From positions 1-64,000 of the forward strand of contig NZ_BOOH01000013.1 of NCBI RefSeq assembly GCF_016863135.1: DNA of 64,000 nt, written 5' to 3'. Each line of letters starts with the position of its first letter. Position 1 is the stretch's first letter. This document shows, piece after piece, positions 43,645-51,693 of this stretch. The position numbers and the translations under genes are program-made. The stretch is from Planobispora longispora (GTDB taxonomy: Bacteria; Actinomycetota; Actinomycetes; Streptosporangiales; Streptosporangiaceae). Under the pieces are notes generated by a model, which did not search any database, was not told the origin of the DNA, and saw only the letters and a program-made list of their open reading frames with translations.

Positions 43645-43695
43645 CCGGAAGCGGGCGCGGGCGCGGGCCGGAAGCGGGTGCGGGCCGGAAGCGGG
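43645..43695. repeat. Threefold CCGGAAGCGGG repeat between convergent genes
   Basis: CCGGAAGCGGG occurs at 43645-43655, 43668-43678 and 43685-43695 in GC-only flanks, spaced 23 and 17 bases. Confidence 0.7.
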
Positions 43696-43704
43696 CCGCC
43701 CCGG

Positions 43705-44637
43705 TCAGGCGCGGGCGGCCTGGGCCGCGCGGCGGGCCGCGCGACGCTCGACGAAGCGGGAGGCGGTGGTCTCCGTACGGTCCAGGAACTCGGCGAGCTC
43801 CTCGCGGGCCTTCTCGCCCTCGGCGTCGAGGCCCTTCAGGTCGAAGACGGCCCACTGGCGCAGGACCGGCATGAGCACGTCGTCCAGGTGCAGGCGCAGA
43901 TCGTAGATCCCGGCGTTGGCGATGATCATCGCCTTGCGGGTGAAGCCCTCGATGCCGGTGCCGGGCATCTGGAAGGTGGTGACCACGTCGGTCACGGCGC
44001 GCATGGTCTGGCTCGGGGTGAGCTCGAAGGCCGCGTTGAGCAGGTTCCGGTAGAAGAGCATGTGCAGGTTCTCGTCGGCCGCGATCTTGGCGAGCAGGCG
44101 CTCGCAGTTCGGGTCGCCGGAGGCCTTGCCGGTGTTGCGGTGCGAGATGCGGGTGGCCAGCTCCTGGAAGGAGACGTAGGCCAGCGAGTGCAGCACCCCC
44201 TCGTAGGAGTTGGTGAAGCCCTCGCCCATGTGGACCATCCGGGCCCGCTCCAGCGCGACCGGGTCGACCGCCCGGGTGACGGTCAGGTAGTCGCGGATGG
44301 CGGTGCCGTGACGGCCCTCCTCGGCGGTCCAGCGGTGCACCCAGGTGCCCCAGGCGGCGTCGCGGCCGAAGGTGGTGGCGATCTCGTGGTGGTAGCTGGG
44401 GAGGTTGTCCTCGGTCAGCAGGTTGACGATGAGGGAGACCCGGGCCTCCTCGGGGATCGTCGAGTCCGTCTCGGACCAGGCCTCGCCGCCGAAGATCCCG
44501 TCGTAGTCGCGTCCTTCCGACCACGGGATGTACTCGTGCGGGAACCACTCCTTGGCGGTACTGATATGCCGGTTCAGCTCGCCGGCCACGACGGGCTCAA
44601 GTTCGTGCAGAAGCTCGGTCTGGCTGAGCTCTCGCAT
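43705..44637 (-). CDS. Acyl-ACP desaturase (DesA type)
   Basis: Soluble di-iron fatty acyl-ACP desaturase, 310 residues. The iron ligands are visible as TEDNLPSY (Glu), AEEGRHGTAIRDYL (ExxH), the Glu of FQELATRISHRN and DENLHMLF (ExxH), in the order of plant and mycobacterial enzymes. It introduces a cis double bond into acyl-ACP using O2 and reduced ferredoxin and so adjusts membrane fluidity. The C-terminus is Ala/Arg-rich. ATG 44637 has GGGGAG five bases upstream. Two neighbouring TACG-N4-CGTA palindromes just upstream suggest control by a TetR-like repressor. Confidence 0.92.
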   Translation of the reverse strand: MRELSQTELLHELEPVVAGELNRHISTAKEWFPHEYIPWSEGRDYDGIFGGEAWSETDSTIPEEARVSLIVNLLTEDNLPSYHHEIATTFGRDAAWGTWVHRWTAEEGRHGTAIRDYLTVTRAVDPVALERARMVHMGEGFTNSYEGVLHSLAYVSFQELATRISHRNTGKASGDPNCERLLAKIAADENLHMLFYRNLLNAAFELTPSQTMRAVTDVVTTFQMPGTGIEGFTRKAMIIANAGIYDLRLHLDDVLMPVLRQWAVFDLKGLDAEGEKAREELAEFLDRTETTASRFVERRAARRAAQAARA

Positions 44638-44656
44638 AAGGTCTCCCCACGCAGAC

Positions 44657-44683
44657 TACGGAACCGTAACTTACGTTAACGTA
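44657..44683. promoter_or_regulatory. Twin palindromes upstream of the desaturase gene
   Basis: TACGGAACCGTA (44657-44668) and TACGTTAACGTA (44672-44683) both follow TACG-N4-CGTA, with centres 15 bp apart. They lie 20-46 bases before the desaturase start, where they would overlap the promoter. Confidence 0.65.
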
Positions 44684-44883
44684 GGTAAAACCTCCGACCG
44701 TAAGTGGGATTGGTCCTATTTATCGGTCTGAGGTTTGTGGTGTTCCACCTTGTGTCCCCCCGGCGCCTCCCCTCGCCGTCTCACCGCGTCCCCACCCCCG
44801 GGACCGTGGGGATTCCCTCGCCGAACCCGTATTAGTGCATGGTCGCCCCGCGCCCCGGCGGTGAAGGTGGGGAGGTGGAATTC

Positions 44884-47850
44884 ATGATCCTCGGCCCGCT
44901 GGAGGTACGGCGGGACGGAAAGGCCGTCGAGGTGACCGGCGACCGGCAGCGCGCCCTGCTGACGGGCCTGCTGCTGCGCCGGGGCTCCGTGGTCCCCTTC
45001 GAGCAGCTGGTGGACGAGGTCTTCGCCGACCGGCTGCCCCGCCACGCCCGCAACACCCTCCATACCTGCGTGACCCGGCTGCGGCAGTTCCTCGGGCAGG
45101 ACGGGATCGTGCTGACCCGCTCGCCCGGCTACCTGCTCGACGCCCCGGGGGACAGCGTGGACGCCGAGCGCTTCGCCGCGCTGGTGACCCGCGCCGGGCG
45201 CGCCGGCGACCCGCGGTCCCGGCTCGGCCTGCTGGAGGAGGCGCTGGGCCTGTGGCGGGGGCCCGCCCTGGCCGGGTTCGACTTCGCCAGGGCCGAGGCC
45301 GCCCGCCTGGAGGAGATGCGGCTGGCCGCCCGGGAGGAGCGCGCCGCCGCCCTGCTCGCCCTCGGCGAGCCCGAACCGGCCGCGGCGGACCTCGACGCGC
45401 TGGCCATCGCCCACCCGTGGCGCGAACGCGCCGTCACGCTCCTGGTCACCGCGCTCGCCCGGGCCGGACGGGCGCCCGACGCCCTGGCCGCCTACACCCG
45501 CCACCGCGACGCGCTCCGCGACGAGCTGGGCCTCGACCCCTCGGCGGACCTGCGGGAGCTGCACCGGCGCGTGCTCCGCGGCGAGCTGCGCCCCGCGCCC
45601 GGCCCCGTCGCGGCCGCCGCCCCCGCGCGCCGGGAGCGCCGTCCCCGTCCCCGCCCCGGCGACCTCATCGGACGCGAACCCGAGCTGGCGGCGGTCCGCG
45701 GGACGCTGGCCCCCGGCCGGATCGTCACCCTCGTCGGCCCCGGCGGCGTCGGCAAGACCAGGCTCGCCCAGCAGGTCGCCGACGACTACGTCGGCGAGCA
45801 CGGGGAGCGCGGTGAGCACGGGGAGCACGTCTTCTGGGCGGACCTGGCGTCGCTCCGGGACGCCGCGGCCCTGCCGTACACGGTCGCCGCCGCCGTCGGC
45901 CTGGAGGTCGAGCCGGGCGTGGCGGTCGTGGACGCGCTCGGCGAGTGGGCCGGTACCGCGCGCGGGCTGCTCGTCCTGGACAACTGCGAGCACCTGCTGC
46001 CGGCCGTGCCGGAACTGGTGGACCGCATGCCGGGGGTGAGCGCGCTGGCCACCAGCCGCGAGCCGCTCGGCGTCGCGGGGGAACACGTCCTGGACATCCC
46101 GCCGCTGGAGTGCCGCCACGCGGTCGAGCTGTTCCGGGCCCGGGTCCCGATCCCCGGATTCGCCGCCGAGCCCGGCCAGGAGGAGCGGATCGCCGAGATC
46201 TGCCGGGCGCTGGACGGGCTGCCGCTGGCCGTGGAGCTGGCGGCGGCCAGGATCGGCTCGCTCACCGTGGACGACCTCGCCGGCCGGTTGGACGGGTGCT
46301 TCACGCTGCTGCGCCGTACCCACGCGGCGGGCCGTCACGGCGCGCTGGAGACGGTGATCGACTGGTCCTACGACCTGCTCTCCGCCGAGGAGCAGCGGGT
46401 CTTCCTCCGGCTCGCGGCCTTCGCGGGCACTTTCGACCTGGCCGCCGCCGAGGCCGTGGCCGGGCCGGAGACCGCCGACCTGGTGATCCGGCTCGCCGAC
46501 CGGTCGATGCTGACCCGGCCCGGCCACGCGGGCGTCGGCCGCTACCGGATGCTGGAGACCGTCCGCGCCTACGCCCTGCGCCGCCTGGACGGTGCGGAGC
46601 TGCCGCGGCTGCGGCGCCGGCACGCCACGGTGATGGCCGAGCTGGCGGAGGAGGCCGAGGCGGGGCTGGCGGGACCCGAGGAGATCCGCTGGGCGCGGAC
46701 GCTGGACACCTGGCTCGCGGACATGCGCCTGGCCTGGACCTGGGCGGGCGAGGCCGGAGAGCACGACCTGATGGTGCGGATCGCCGCCGCGCTCGTGCGC
46801 TACGGCTACTGGCGCGGCCGCCGCGACGTCCTGGCCTGGGGCGAGGCGACGGCGGCCGCGGTCTCCGGGCACCGGAGGCTGATGACGGCCTACGGCGCCG
46901 CGGCCTTCGCCGCCTGGGGCGACGGCCGCCTGGCCGAGGCCGCCGCGTTCGCGCGCGAGGGCGTCGCCCTGGCGGAGGGGACGCCGGGGGCCAGGCGGGG
47001 GGACGTGGCGATGGCGCTGGCGGCGCTCGGGGACGTGGCGCTGGTCAGCGGCGATCTGGTCGCCGCGCTCGACGCCTACCGGGCCATGGAGAAGGCCGGC
47101 GGCGGTCCCTTCGCCTCGGCCGTCGCGGTCGCGGGCCAGGCTCTCGCGCACTGCTACGGCGGCGACGAGATCGCCGCCCCGCGCGCGGCCCGCCGGGCGG
47201 TCACGCTGGCCGCCGAGTCGGGCAACCCGAGCATCATGGCCTTCGCCCGCTTCGCCGAGGGCGAGACCCTGGCGGATCTCGACCCGGCCGCGGCGGAGGC
47301 GTCGCTGACGGTGGCGCGGACCTTGTGCGAGGAGACCGGCAACCGCCTGATCACCGGCCTGGTGCTCACCTCGACCGTGGCGCTGCGCGGACGGCACGGC
47401 CCGGCGGGACCCGCACTGGAGCTGTTCCGGGAGGCGATCGCGCACTGGCGCCGGGTGGACAACCGCACGCTGATCGCGACCGCGCTGCGCAACCTCGTCA
47501 TGCTGTTCGCGCGTACCGGCATGGACGAGGCCGCGGTGACACTCGCCGCGACGTTGAGGCGGGCGTCACCGGGCGTCTCATACGGAGCCGAGGCCGATCG
47601 GCTCGCGCGGGCGCTGGCGGCCGTCCGGGCCCGGCTGGGCGGGGACCGCCACGCCCGGGCGGAGCGGGCCGGCGCCGGCCGGTCGCTGGAGGAGGGGGCG
47701 GACCACGCCCTGGCCGTCCTGCACGCCCGCGCCGCGGGCCGCCAGGAAGACCAGCGCGATCTCGGCGAGCAGCAGCAGGCGTTCGAGCAGCCCGTAGTAG
47801 TCCGGGCCGCCGATGAGGTCCGCGGTCAGCGAGCCGGGGTGTGCCGCTAG
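44884..47850 (+). CDS. AfsR-like SARP regulator with NB-ARC and TPR regions
   Basis: A 988-residue regulator. Residues about 1-85 form the SARP DNA-binding domain (MILGPLEVRRDGKAVEVTGDRQRALLTGLLLRRGSVV), 90-240 the BTAD domain, 260-560 an NB-ARC ATPase (Walker A LVGPGGVGKTRLAQQ, Walker B LLVLDNCEHLL, then SREPLGV and GLPLAVELAAARIG), and the rest TPR-like helices. The ATG at 44884 has GGGGAGG eight bases upstream; GTG 44875 and ATG 44839 are less likely. The last ~90 codons run over the end of the opposing DUF998 gene, although similarity to AfsR proteins extends to about HALAVLHARA. Target genes are unknown. Confidence 0.9.
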   Translation: MILGPLEVRRDGKAVEVTGDRQRALLTGLLLRRGSVVPFEQLVDEVFADRLPRHARNTLHTCVTRLRQFLGQDGIVLTRSPGYLLDAPGDSVDAERFAALVTRAGRAGDPRSRLGLLEEALGLWRGPALAGFDFARAEAARLEEMRLAAREERAAALLALGEPEPAAADLDALAIAHPWRERAVTLLVTALARAGRAPDALAAYTRHRDALRDELGLDPSADLRELHRRVLRGELRPAPGPVAAAAPARRERRPRPRPGDLIGREPELAAVRGTLAPGRIVTLVGPGGVGKTRLAQQVADDYVGEHGERGEHGEHVFWADLASLRDAAALPYTVAAAVGLEVEPGVAVVDALGEWAGTARGLLVLDNCEHLLPAVPELVDRMPGVSALATSREPLGVAGEHVLDIPPLECRHAVELFRARVPIPGFAAEPGQEERIAEICRALDGLPLAVELAAARIGSLTVDDLAGRLDGCFTLLRRTHAAGRHGALETVIDWSYDLLSAEEQRVFLRLAAFAGTFDLAAAEAVAGPETADLVIRLADRSMLTRPGHAGVGRYRMLETVRAYALRRLDGAELPRLRRRHATVMAELAEEAEAGLAGPEEIRWARTLDTWLADMRLAWTWAGEAGEHDLMVRIAAALVRYGYWRGRRDVLAWGEATAAAVSGHRRLMTAYGAAAFAAWGDGRLAEAAAFAREGVALAEGTPGARRGDVAMALAALGDVALVSGDLVAALDAYRAMEKAGGGPFASAVAVAGQALAHCYGGDEIAAPRAARRAVTLAAESGNPSIMAFARFAEGETLADLDPAAAEASLTVARTLCEETGNRLITGLVLTSTVALRGRHGPAGPALELFREAIAHWRRVDNRTLIATALRNLVMLFARTGMDEAAVTLAATLRRASPGVSYGAEADRLARALAAVRARLGGDRHARAERAGAGRSLEEGADHALAVLHARAAGRQEDQRDLGEQQQAFEQPVVVRAADEVRGQRAGVCR

Positions 47851-48417
47851 GAAGGCCGCCAGCAGCGCCACCGACGCCGCGCTCACCGTGAGCAGCGCGG
47901 TGTCGCGCCCGCGGCGGCCGAGCAGCCAGCCCGCGCAGGGCAGCGCGGTGAACACCACGGCCGCCGCCCAGCGGTGGATCTCCCCGGTGATCGAGACCAC
48001 CGCGGGCGCCGCGTCCGTGGGGAACGACGCGGTCAGCAGCAGGCCGAGCGCCCCGCCGACCAGCAGCACCCGGGCGGCCGCGCTGCCCGACGGGTCCGTC
48101 CGGGCCAGGCCGTACGCGGTCCACAGGCAGCCCGCGGCCAGCGCCAGCGTGCCCCCGACCAGCGCCCAGGCGGTGCCCTCGGCCAGCGCGTAGTCGCTGA
48201 TCAGGCCGCTCATCGGGGAGACGGCGCCCCCGGCGGCGAGGTGCGCGTAGACCATCGCCACCAGGGCGAGCGCGGCCCCGCCCATGCCGAGCCCGCGCCA
48301 GGCCGGCTCCCGGCCCGCCGGCCGGGCGGCCTCCACGTCCCCGCTTCCCGTCATTTCCGTCTCCCCGCTCTCCGCCGTCTCCGCGTCCCCGCCACGGCCC
48401 GCCGCGCCACGGCTCAT
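47578..48417 (-). CDS. DUF998 membrane protein
   Basis: A 279-residue membrane protein with six hydrophobic segments in the DUF998 pattern (VSPMSGLISDYAL near the first external loop, then TAYGLARTDPSGSAAARVLLVGGALGLLLTASFPTD, and a penultimate loop EIHRWAAAVVFTALPCAGWLLGRRGRD). An N-terminal Glu/Ser/Thr-rich extension precedes the first helix. ATG 48417 overlaps the glycosyltransferase stop (ATGA) and has GGGAGGTGG upstream, so it is the last gene of a three-gene coupled unit. Its C-terminal ~50 codons, after RLLLLAEIALVFLAARGAG, extend past the family into the end of the opposing SARP gene. Confidence 0.78.
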   Translation of the reverse strand: MSRGAAGRGGDAETAESGETEMTGSGDVEAARPAGREPAWRGLGMGGAALALVAMVYAHLAAGGAVSPMSGLISDYALAEGTAWALVGGTLALAAGCLWTAYGLARTDPSGSAAARVLLVGGALGLLLTASFPTDAAPAVVSITGEIHRWAAAVVFTALPCAGWLLGRRGRDTALLTVSAASVALLAAFLAAHPGSLTADLIGGPDYYGLLERLLLLAEIALVFLAARGAGVQDGQGVVRPLLQRPAGAGPLRPGVAVPAQPGPDGRQRPREPIGLGSV

Positions 48418-49679
48418 CGGGCCACCTCCCGGTAGATCTCCTCGAACCGGGCCAGCGAGGCCTGGTGGTCGTGGGTCAGCGCGATCGCGCGGCTGGCCGC
48501 GCCCATGGTGGAGCGCAGGCCGGGCGAGGTGATCAGGGAGGTCAGGTCGCGGGCCAGCCCCTGGACGTCGCCGGGGCGGTACAGGTAGCCGTTCTCGCCG
48601 GATCGGACCAGGTGGGGAAGGGCCATCGCGTCGGCGGCCACCACCGGCAGGCCGGTGGCCATGGCCTCCAGGGTGGCGATGCTCTGCAGCTCCGCGACCC
48701 CCGGCATGGCGAAGACGTCGGCGGCGGCGTAGGCCCGGGGCAGGTCCTCGTCGTGGACGAACCCCAGGAAGGTCACATGCCCGCCGACCCCGATGCGCCG
48801 GGCCAGCCGTTCCAGCGTGGCCCGCTGCCCGCCGGTGCCGACCAGCACGAGCTGCACGTCGTCGCCGTTGAGGATGTACGGCAGGGCGCGGATGAGCTCG
48901 TCCAGCCGCTTCTCCTCGTCCAGCCGCCCGACGAACAGCACGGTGTCCCGGTCGGGCAGGCCGAACGCCGCGCGCGCCCGGGACTTCGGCTCCGCCGCGG
49001 GCCGGAAGCGGCTCAGGTCGATGCCGCAGGAGACCGGCTCCACGGGCAGGGCGAACCCCTTGCCGGACAGCAGCCCGGCGGCGGTCCGGGTCGGCGTGGT
49101 GATCCGGTCCGCGCGGGAGAAGATCCGGTTGAAGTCGCGCCAGGCGAGCTCGCCCGCGCGGTCGCGGAACCGGCCGGGCACGTGCGCGAACTGGAAGAGG
49201 TTGTCGGGCATGAAGTGGTTGGTCGCGACCACCGGCACGTCCCCGCGCCGGGCGGCGGCGATCGCCGCCCGGCCGACCACGAAGTGGCCCTGCGTGTGGA
49301 CCACGTCCGGGGCGACGTCGGCGATCAGCCGGTCGAGCCGGGCGGGAAGGGAGACCCGCATGCTCGGGTGGACCAGCAGCGGCGCCGAGCGCAGCCGGTG
49401 CACGGTCACGTCGCCGTCGCGCTCGGTCCTGGCCGGGCCCGTGTCCGAGGCGCAGACCACGTGGACGTCGTTGCCCCGCCCGGCCAGGCCCTGGGCGAGC
49501 CGGTGGGTGAAGTAGGCGGCGCCGTTCACGTCCGGCGGGTAGGTGTCGGTCGCGATGAGCACCCGGCGGGGCCGGACCGGGAGGGACGCGGGGACGGGAA
49601 CGGCGGAGGGGACGGGAACGGCGGACGAGACGGCGGAGGGTGCGGCGGGGGACATGACCATGGAGCGGACTCCGTTCAT
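48414..49679 (-). CDS. GT4-family glycosyltransferase
   Basis: A 421-residue GT-B glycosyltransferase. The N-terminal domain has the glycine-rich TYPPDVNGAAYFTHRLAQGLAGRG and HTQGHFVVGRAAI; the C-terminal domain has FVGRLDEEKRLDELIRAL and the donor-binding ATLEAMATGLPVVAADAMALPHLV. Such enzymes transfer sugars to lipids or glycans at the cytoplasmic face of the membrane; it resembles diacylglycerol or phosphoinositol glycosyltransferases, but the acceptor is not certain. The first 35 residues are a Pro/Val/Ala repeat. ATG 49679 overlaps the stop of the EamA gene (ATGA), with the next gene overlapping in turn, giving a tightly coupled operon. Confidence 0.85.
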   Translation of the reverse strand: MNGVRSMVMSPAAPSAVSSAVPVPSAVPVPASLPVRPRRVLIATDTYPPDVNGAAYFTHRLAQGLAGRGNDVHVVCASDTGPARTERDGDVTVHRLRSAPLLVHPSMRVSLPARLDRLIADVAPDVVHTQGHFVVGRAAIAAARRGDVPVVATNHFMPDNLFQFAHVPGRFRDRAGELAWRDFNRIFSRADRITTPTRTAAGLLSGKGFALPVEPVSCGIDLSRFRPAAEPKSRARAAFGLPDRDTVLFVGRLDEEKRLDELIRALPYILNGDDVQLVLVGTGGQRATLERLARRIGVGGHVTFLGFVHDEDLPRAYAAADVFAMPGVAELQSIATLEAMATGLPVVAADAMALPHLVRSGENGYLYRPGDVQGLARDLTSLITSPGLRSTMGAASRAIALTHDHQASLARFEEIYREVAR

Positions 49680-50506
49680 CTGGCTGTGGGGTCGGGGGCG
49701 GACGACAGCGGAGTGGTGCGGGCGAGGGCGACGGTCCCGGCCGCGGCGAGCGCCGCGGCCGCCAGGGCGACGAGGGTGTCCGCCGCACCGGAGGGCAGGG
49801 GCTCGCCGAGCAGGAGCGCCCCGAACGTGAAGGCGGTGAGCGGGTCGGCCACCTGGAGGGCGGCGAAGGCGACGCCGAAGTGGCCGAGGGCGTAGGCGCG
49901 CTGCAGCAGGGCCAGGGCGACGAGTGCGGGGATCGGGGCCGCGGCCAGGAACCAGAGCTCCCGGTTGCCGTCGACCAGGACGCGGGCGAGGGTGGAGGTC
50001 GCGCCGTACAGCACGCCCGCTCCCGTCGCCAGCAGCCCGGCCCGCGCGGCCGGGGAGGCCCGGCGGGCGGCGGCCCCCATCAGCAGGGCGGCGGTGGCCG
50101 CCCCCGCGAGCAGGGCCACCGCCTCCCCGGTGCCGAGGTGCGGGGGGCCGGAGGATTCGGGGACGACGAGGACCAGGCCGATGAGCCCGGCGGCGACCAC
50201 GGCCGCGGCGGCCAGTTCACCCGCCCGCAGCCTGCGGCCGTGCAGGGCGGCGGCGCAGGGCAGGGCGAACAGGAGGCTGGCCACGCCCAGCGGCTGCACC
50301 ACGGTGAGCGGGCCGTACTTGAGCGCGACGATGTGCAGGACCGTGCCCGCGGCGATGGCCAGACCGCCGAACAGCCAGCGGGGCCGCCGCAGCAGGCCGC
50401 GCAGGCCGGGCTCGGCCGCGCCCGCCGCCTCGAACTGCTGCAGCGCGGCGCCGAGTGCGAAGAACAGCGAACCCAGCAGTGCCAGAGCGACGGCCAGCAC
50501 GGTCAT
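49676..50506 (-). CDS. EamA/DMT-type membrane transporter
   Basis: A 276-residue protein with about ten short hydrophobic helices in two repeated halves, typical of drug/metabolite (EamA) transporters; AAGTVLHIVALKYGPLTVVQPLGVASLLFALP is a characteristic half-repeat. The ATG at 50506 has GGGAGGAG six bases upstream and a longer open frame to 50521 is not needed. It heads the operon EamA - GT4 - DUF998, all joined by four-base overlaps, suggesting that it moves a precursor or product of the glycosyltransferase; that is inference. Confidence 0.82.
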   Translation of the reverse strand: MTVLAVALALLGSLFFALGAALQQFEAAGAAEPGLRGLLRRPRWLFGGLAIAAGTVLHIVALKYGPLTVVQPLGVASLLFALPCAAALHGRRLRAGELAAAAVVAAGLIGLVLVVPESSGPPHLGTGEAVALLAGAATAALLMGAAARRASPAARAGLLATGAGVLYGATSTLARVLVDGNRELWFLAAAPIPALVALALLQRAYALGHFGVAFAALQVADPLTAFTFGALLLGEPLPSGAADTLVALAAAALAAAGTVALARTTPLSSAPDPTAR

Positions 50507-50631
50507 GCGTACTCCTCCCACAGCAGATCAAGACATGACGAGATGGCCGCGACGCCTCGTGGAGGCATCCGGTTCGTGGTTTTCCGGTGGACTAGTGGAA
50601 GCGTCCCGCGCCGGAGGAGTCCGGACCATAG

Positions 50632-50669
50632 GGGATCTCCCTGACTTCGATGGGAGATCCCTGAGATCC
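50632..50669. promoter_or_regulatory. Perfect 10-bp inverted repeat between EamA and DedA genes
   Basis: GGGATCTCCC (50632-50641) and GGGAGATCCC (50652-50661) are exact inverse copies around ten bases. The second arm leads into CCCTGAGATCC (50659-50669), a string that recurs upstream of dedA at 51492-51502. Confidence 0.5.
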
Positions 50670-50758
50670 GCGTCGGGGGAGCGGTGGGAGAGCGCTACCC
50701 CTCAGGTCTGGTTCCGGCTGATCCGGAGTCGTCCGGGAGGGACGGTGGCACGCCCCGG

Positions 50759-51394
50759 TCAGTCGGCGGCGTAGGCCGGCTCGGCCTCCGGGGACTGCGG
50801 GACGACCTCCCGGCGGCGGCGCGCGTACCGGACGACCTCGACGATCACGGTGATCGTCACGGCGATGCCGAGACCCAGCAGCAGGCCCTTGATCGGGTCG
50901 TGCTCGAAGGCGGCCCCGCCCACGTAGCCGATCAGGGCCGAGTAGACGGCCCAGGAGGAGGCGGCGATCCCGTCGAAGAAGGCGAAGGAGCGGCGGGGGT
51001 AGGCGACCGCGCCCATCGTCAGCGTGCACGCCGTACGGCCGCCGGGGATGTAGCGGGCCACCACCAGGACCAGCCCGCCCCGCTCGGCCAGCGCCTGCTC
51101 GGCCCAGGCGAACGCCTTGCCGCTGCGCTTGCCGTTGCGCAGCTTGTCGTTGGTGGTGCGGCCGATGGCGTAGGAGATGTGGTCGCCGGCGAACGCGCCC
51201 AGCGCCGCCACCACGATCACCAGCGCCACGTTGGGAGCGCCGGTGGAGGCTGCGAACACGCCCGCCGTGATGACGGAGGTCTCGGCGGGCACGATCGGGA
51301 AGAACCCGTCGAGCATCGCCAGCGCGAACAGCGCCAGGTAGATCCAGGGGGAGGACATCACCTGCTGGACGACGTCGAGGATGGCATGGGTCAT
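50759..51394 (-). CDS. DedA-family (VTT domain) membrane protein
   Basis: A 211-residue DedA/SNARE-associated protein. The conserved signatures are FPIVPAETSVITAGVFA near the re-entrant helix and ARYIPGGRTACTLTMGAVAYPRRSFAFFDG, with YAIGRTTNDKL between. DedA proteins are thought to be lipid scramblases or undecaprenyl-phosphate/PE flippases that help membrane energetics and antibiotic tolerance. ATG 51394 is a good start. Unlinked by overlap to the EamA operon downstream (250-bp gap), but both promoter regions carry the same 11-bp string. Confidence 0.9.
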   Translation of the reverse strand: MTHAILDVVQQVMSSPWIYLALFALAMLDGFFPIVPAETSVITAGVFAASTGAPNVALVIVVAALGAFAGDHISYAIGRTTNDKLRNGKRSGKAFAWAEQALAERGGLVLVVARYIPGGRTACTLTMGAVAYPRRSFAFFDGIAASSWAVYSALIGYVGGAAFEHDPIKGLLLGLGIAVTITVIVEVVRYARRRREVVPQSPEAEPAYAAD

Positions 51395-51491
51395 GACCGG
51401 GCTCCAGGGGGTCTCGGGTGATTCTCACAGCACGCTGACGGCCCGGTGGTTTCCAGACATCGGGGAGGGCCCCGGAGTCCGCGGGGCGTAC

Positions 51492-51512
51492 CCCTGAGAT
51501 CCCTCAGGGATC
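51492..51512. promoter_or_regulatory. Overlapping palindromes upstream of dedA
   Basis: CCCTGAG/CTCAGGG (51492-51498, 51503-51509) and, shifted, GATCCCT/AGGGATC (51498-51504, 51506-51512) share bases and cannot fold together. They lie about 100 bases upstream of the dedA start. Confidence 0.5.
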
Positions 51513-51693
51513 CGTCACGTGGACCGTATGGGTGGCATCTGTCATGTGGCTTGCATGTGGATTGACCGTATGAATTGTGCAGGTTTTCCGGCATCGCACG
51601 AACGGCCCCGACCGCCCCCTACTTTCGTCGGGGGTGCGCGTGCTCCCCGAGACGGAGGGACGGGCCGCGGAACGGCTGTAGCGTCACGGAGTG

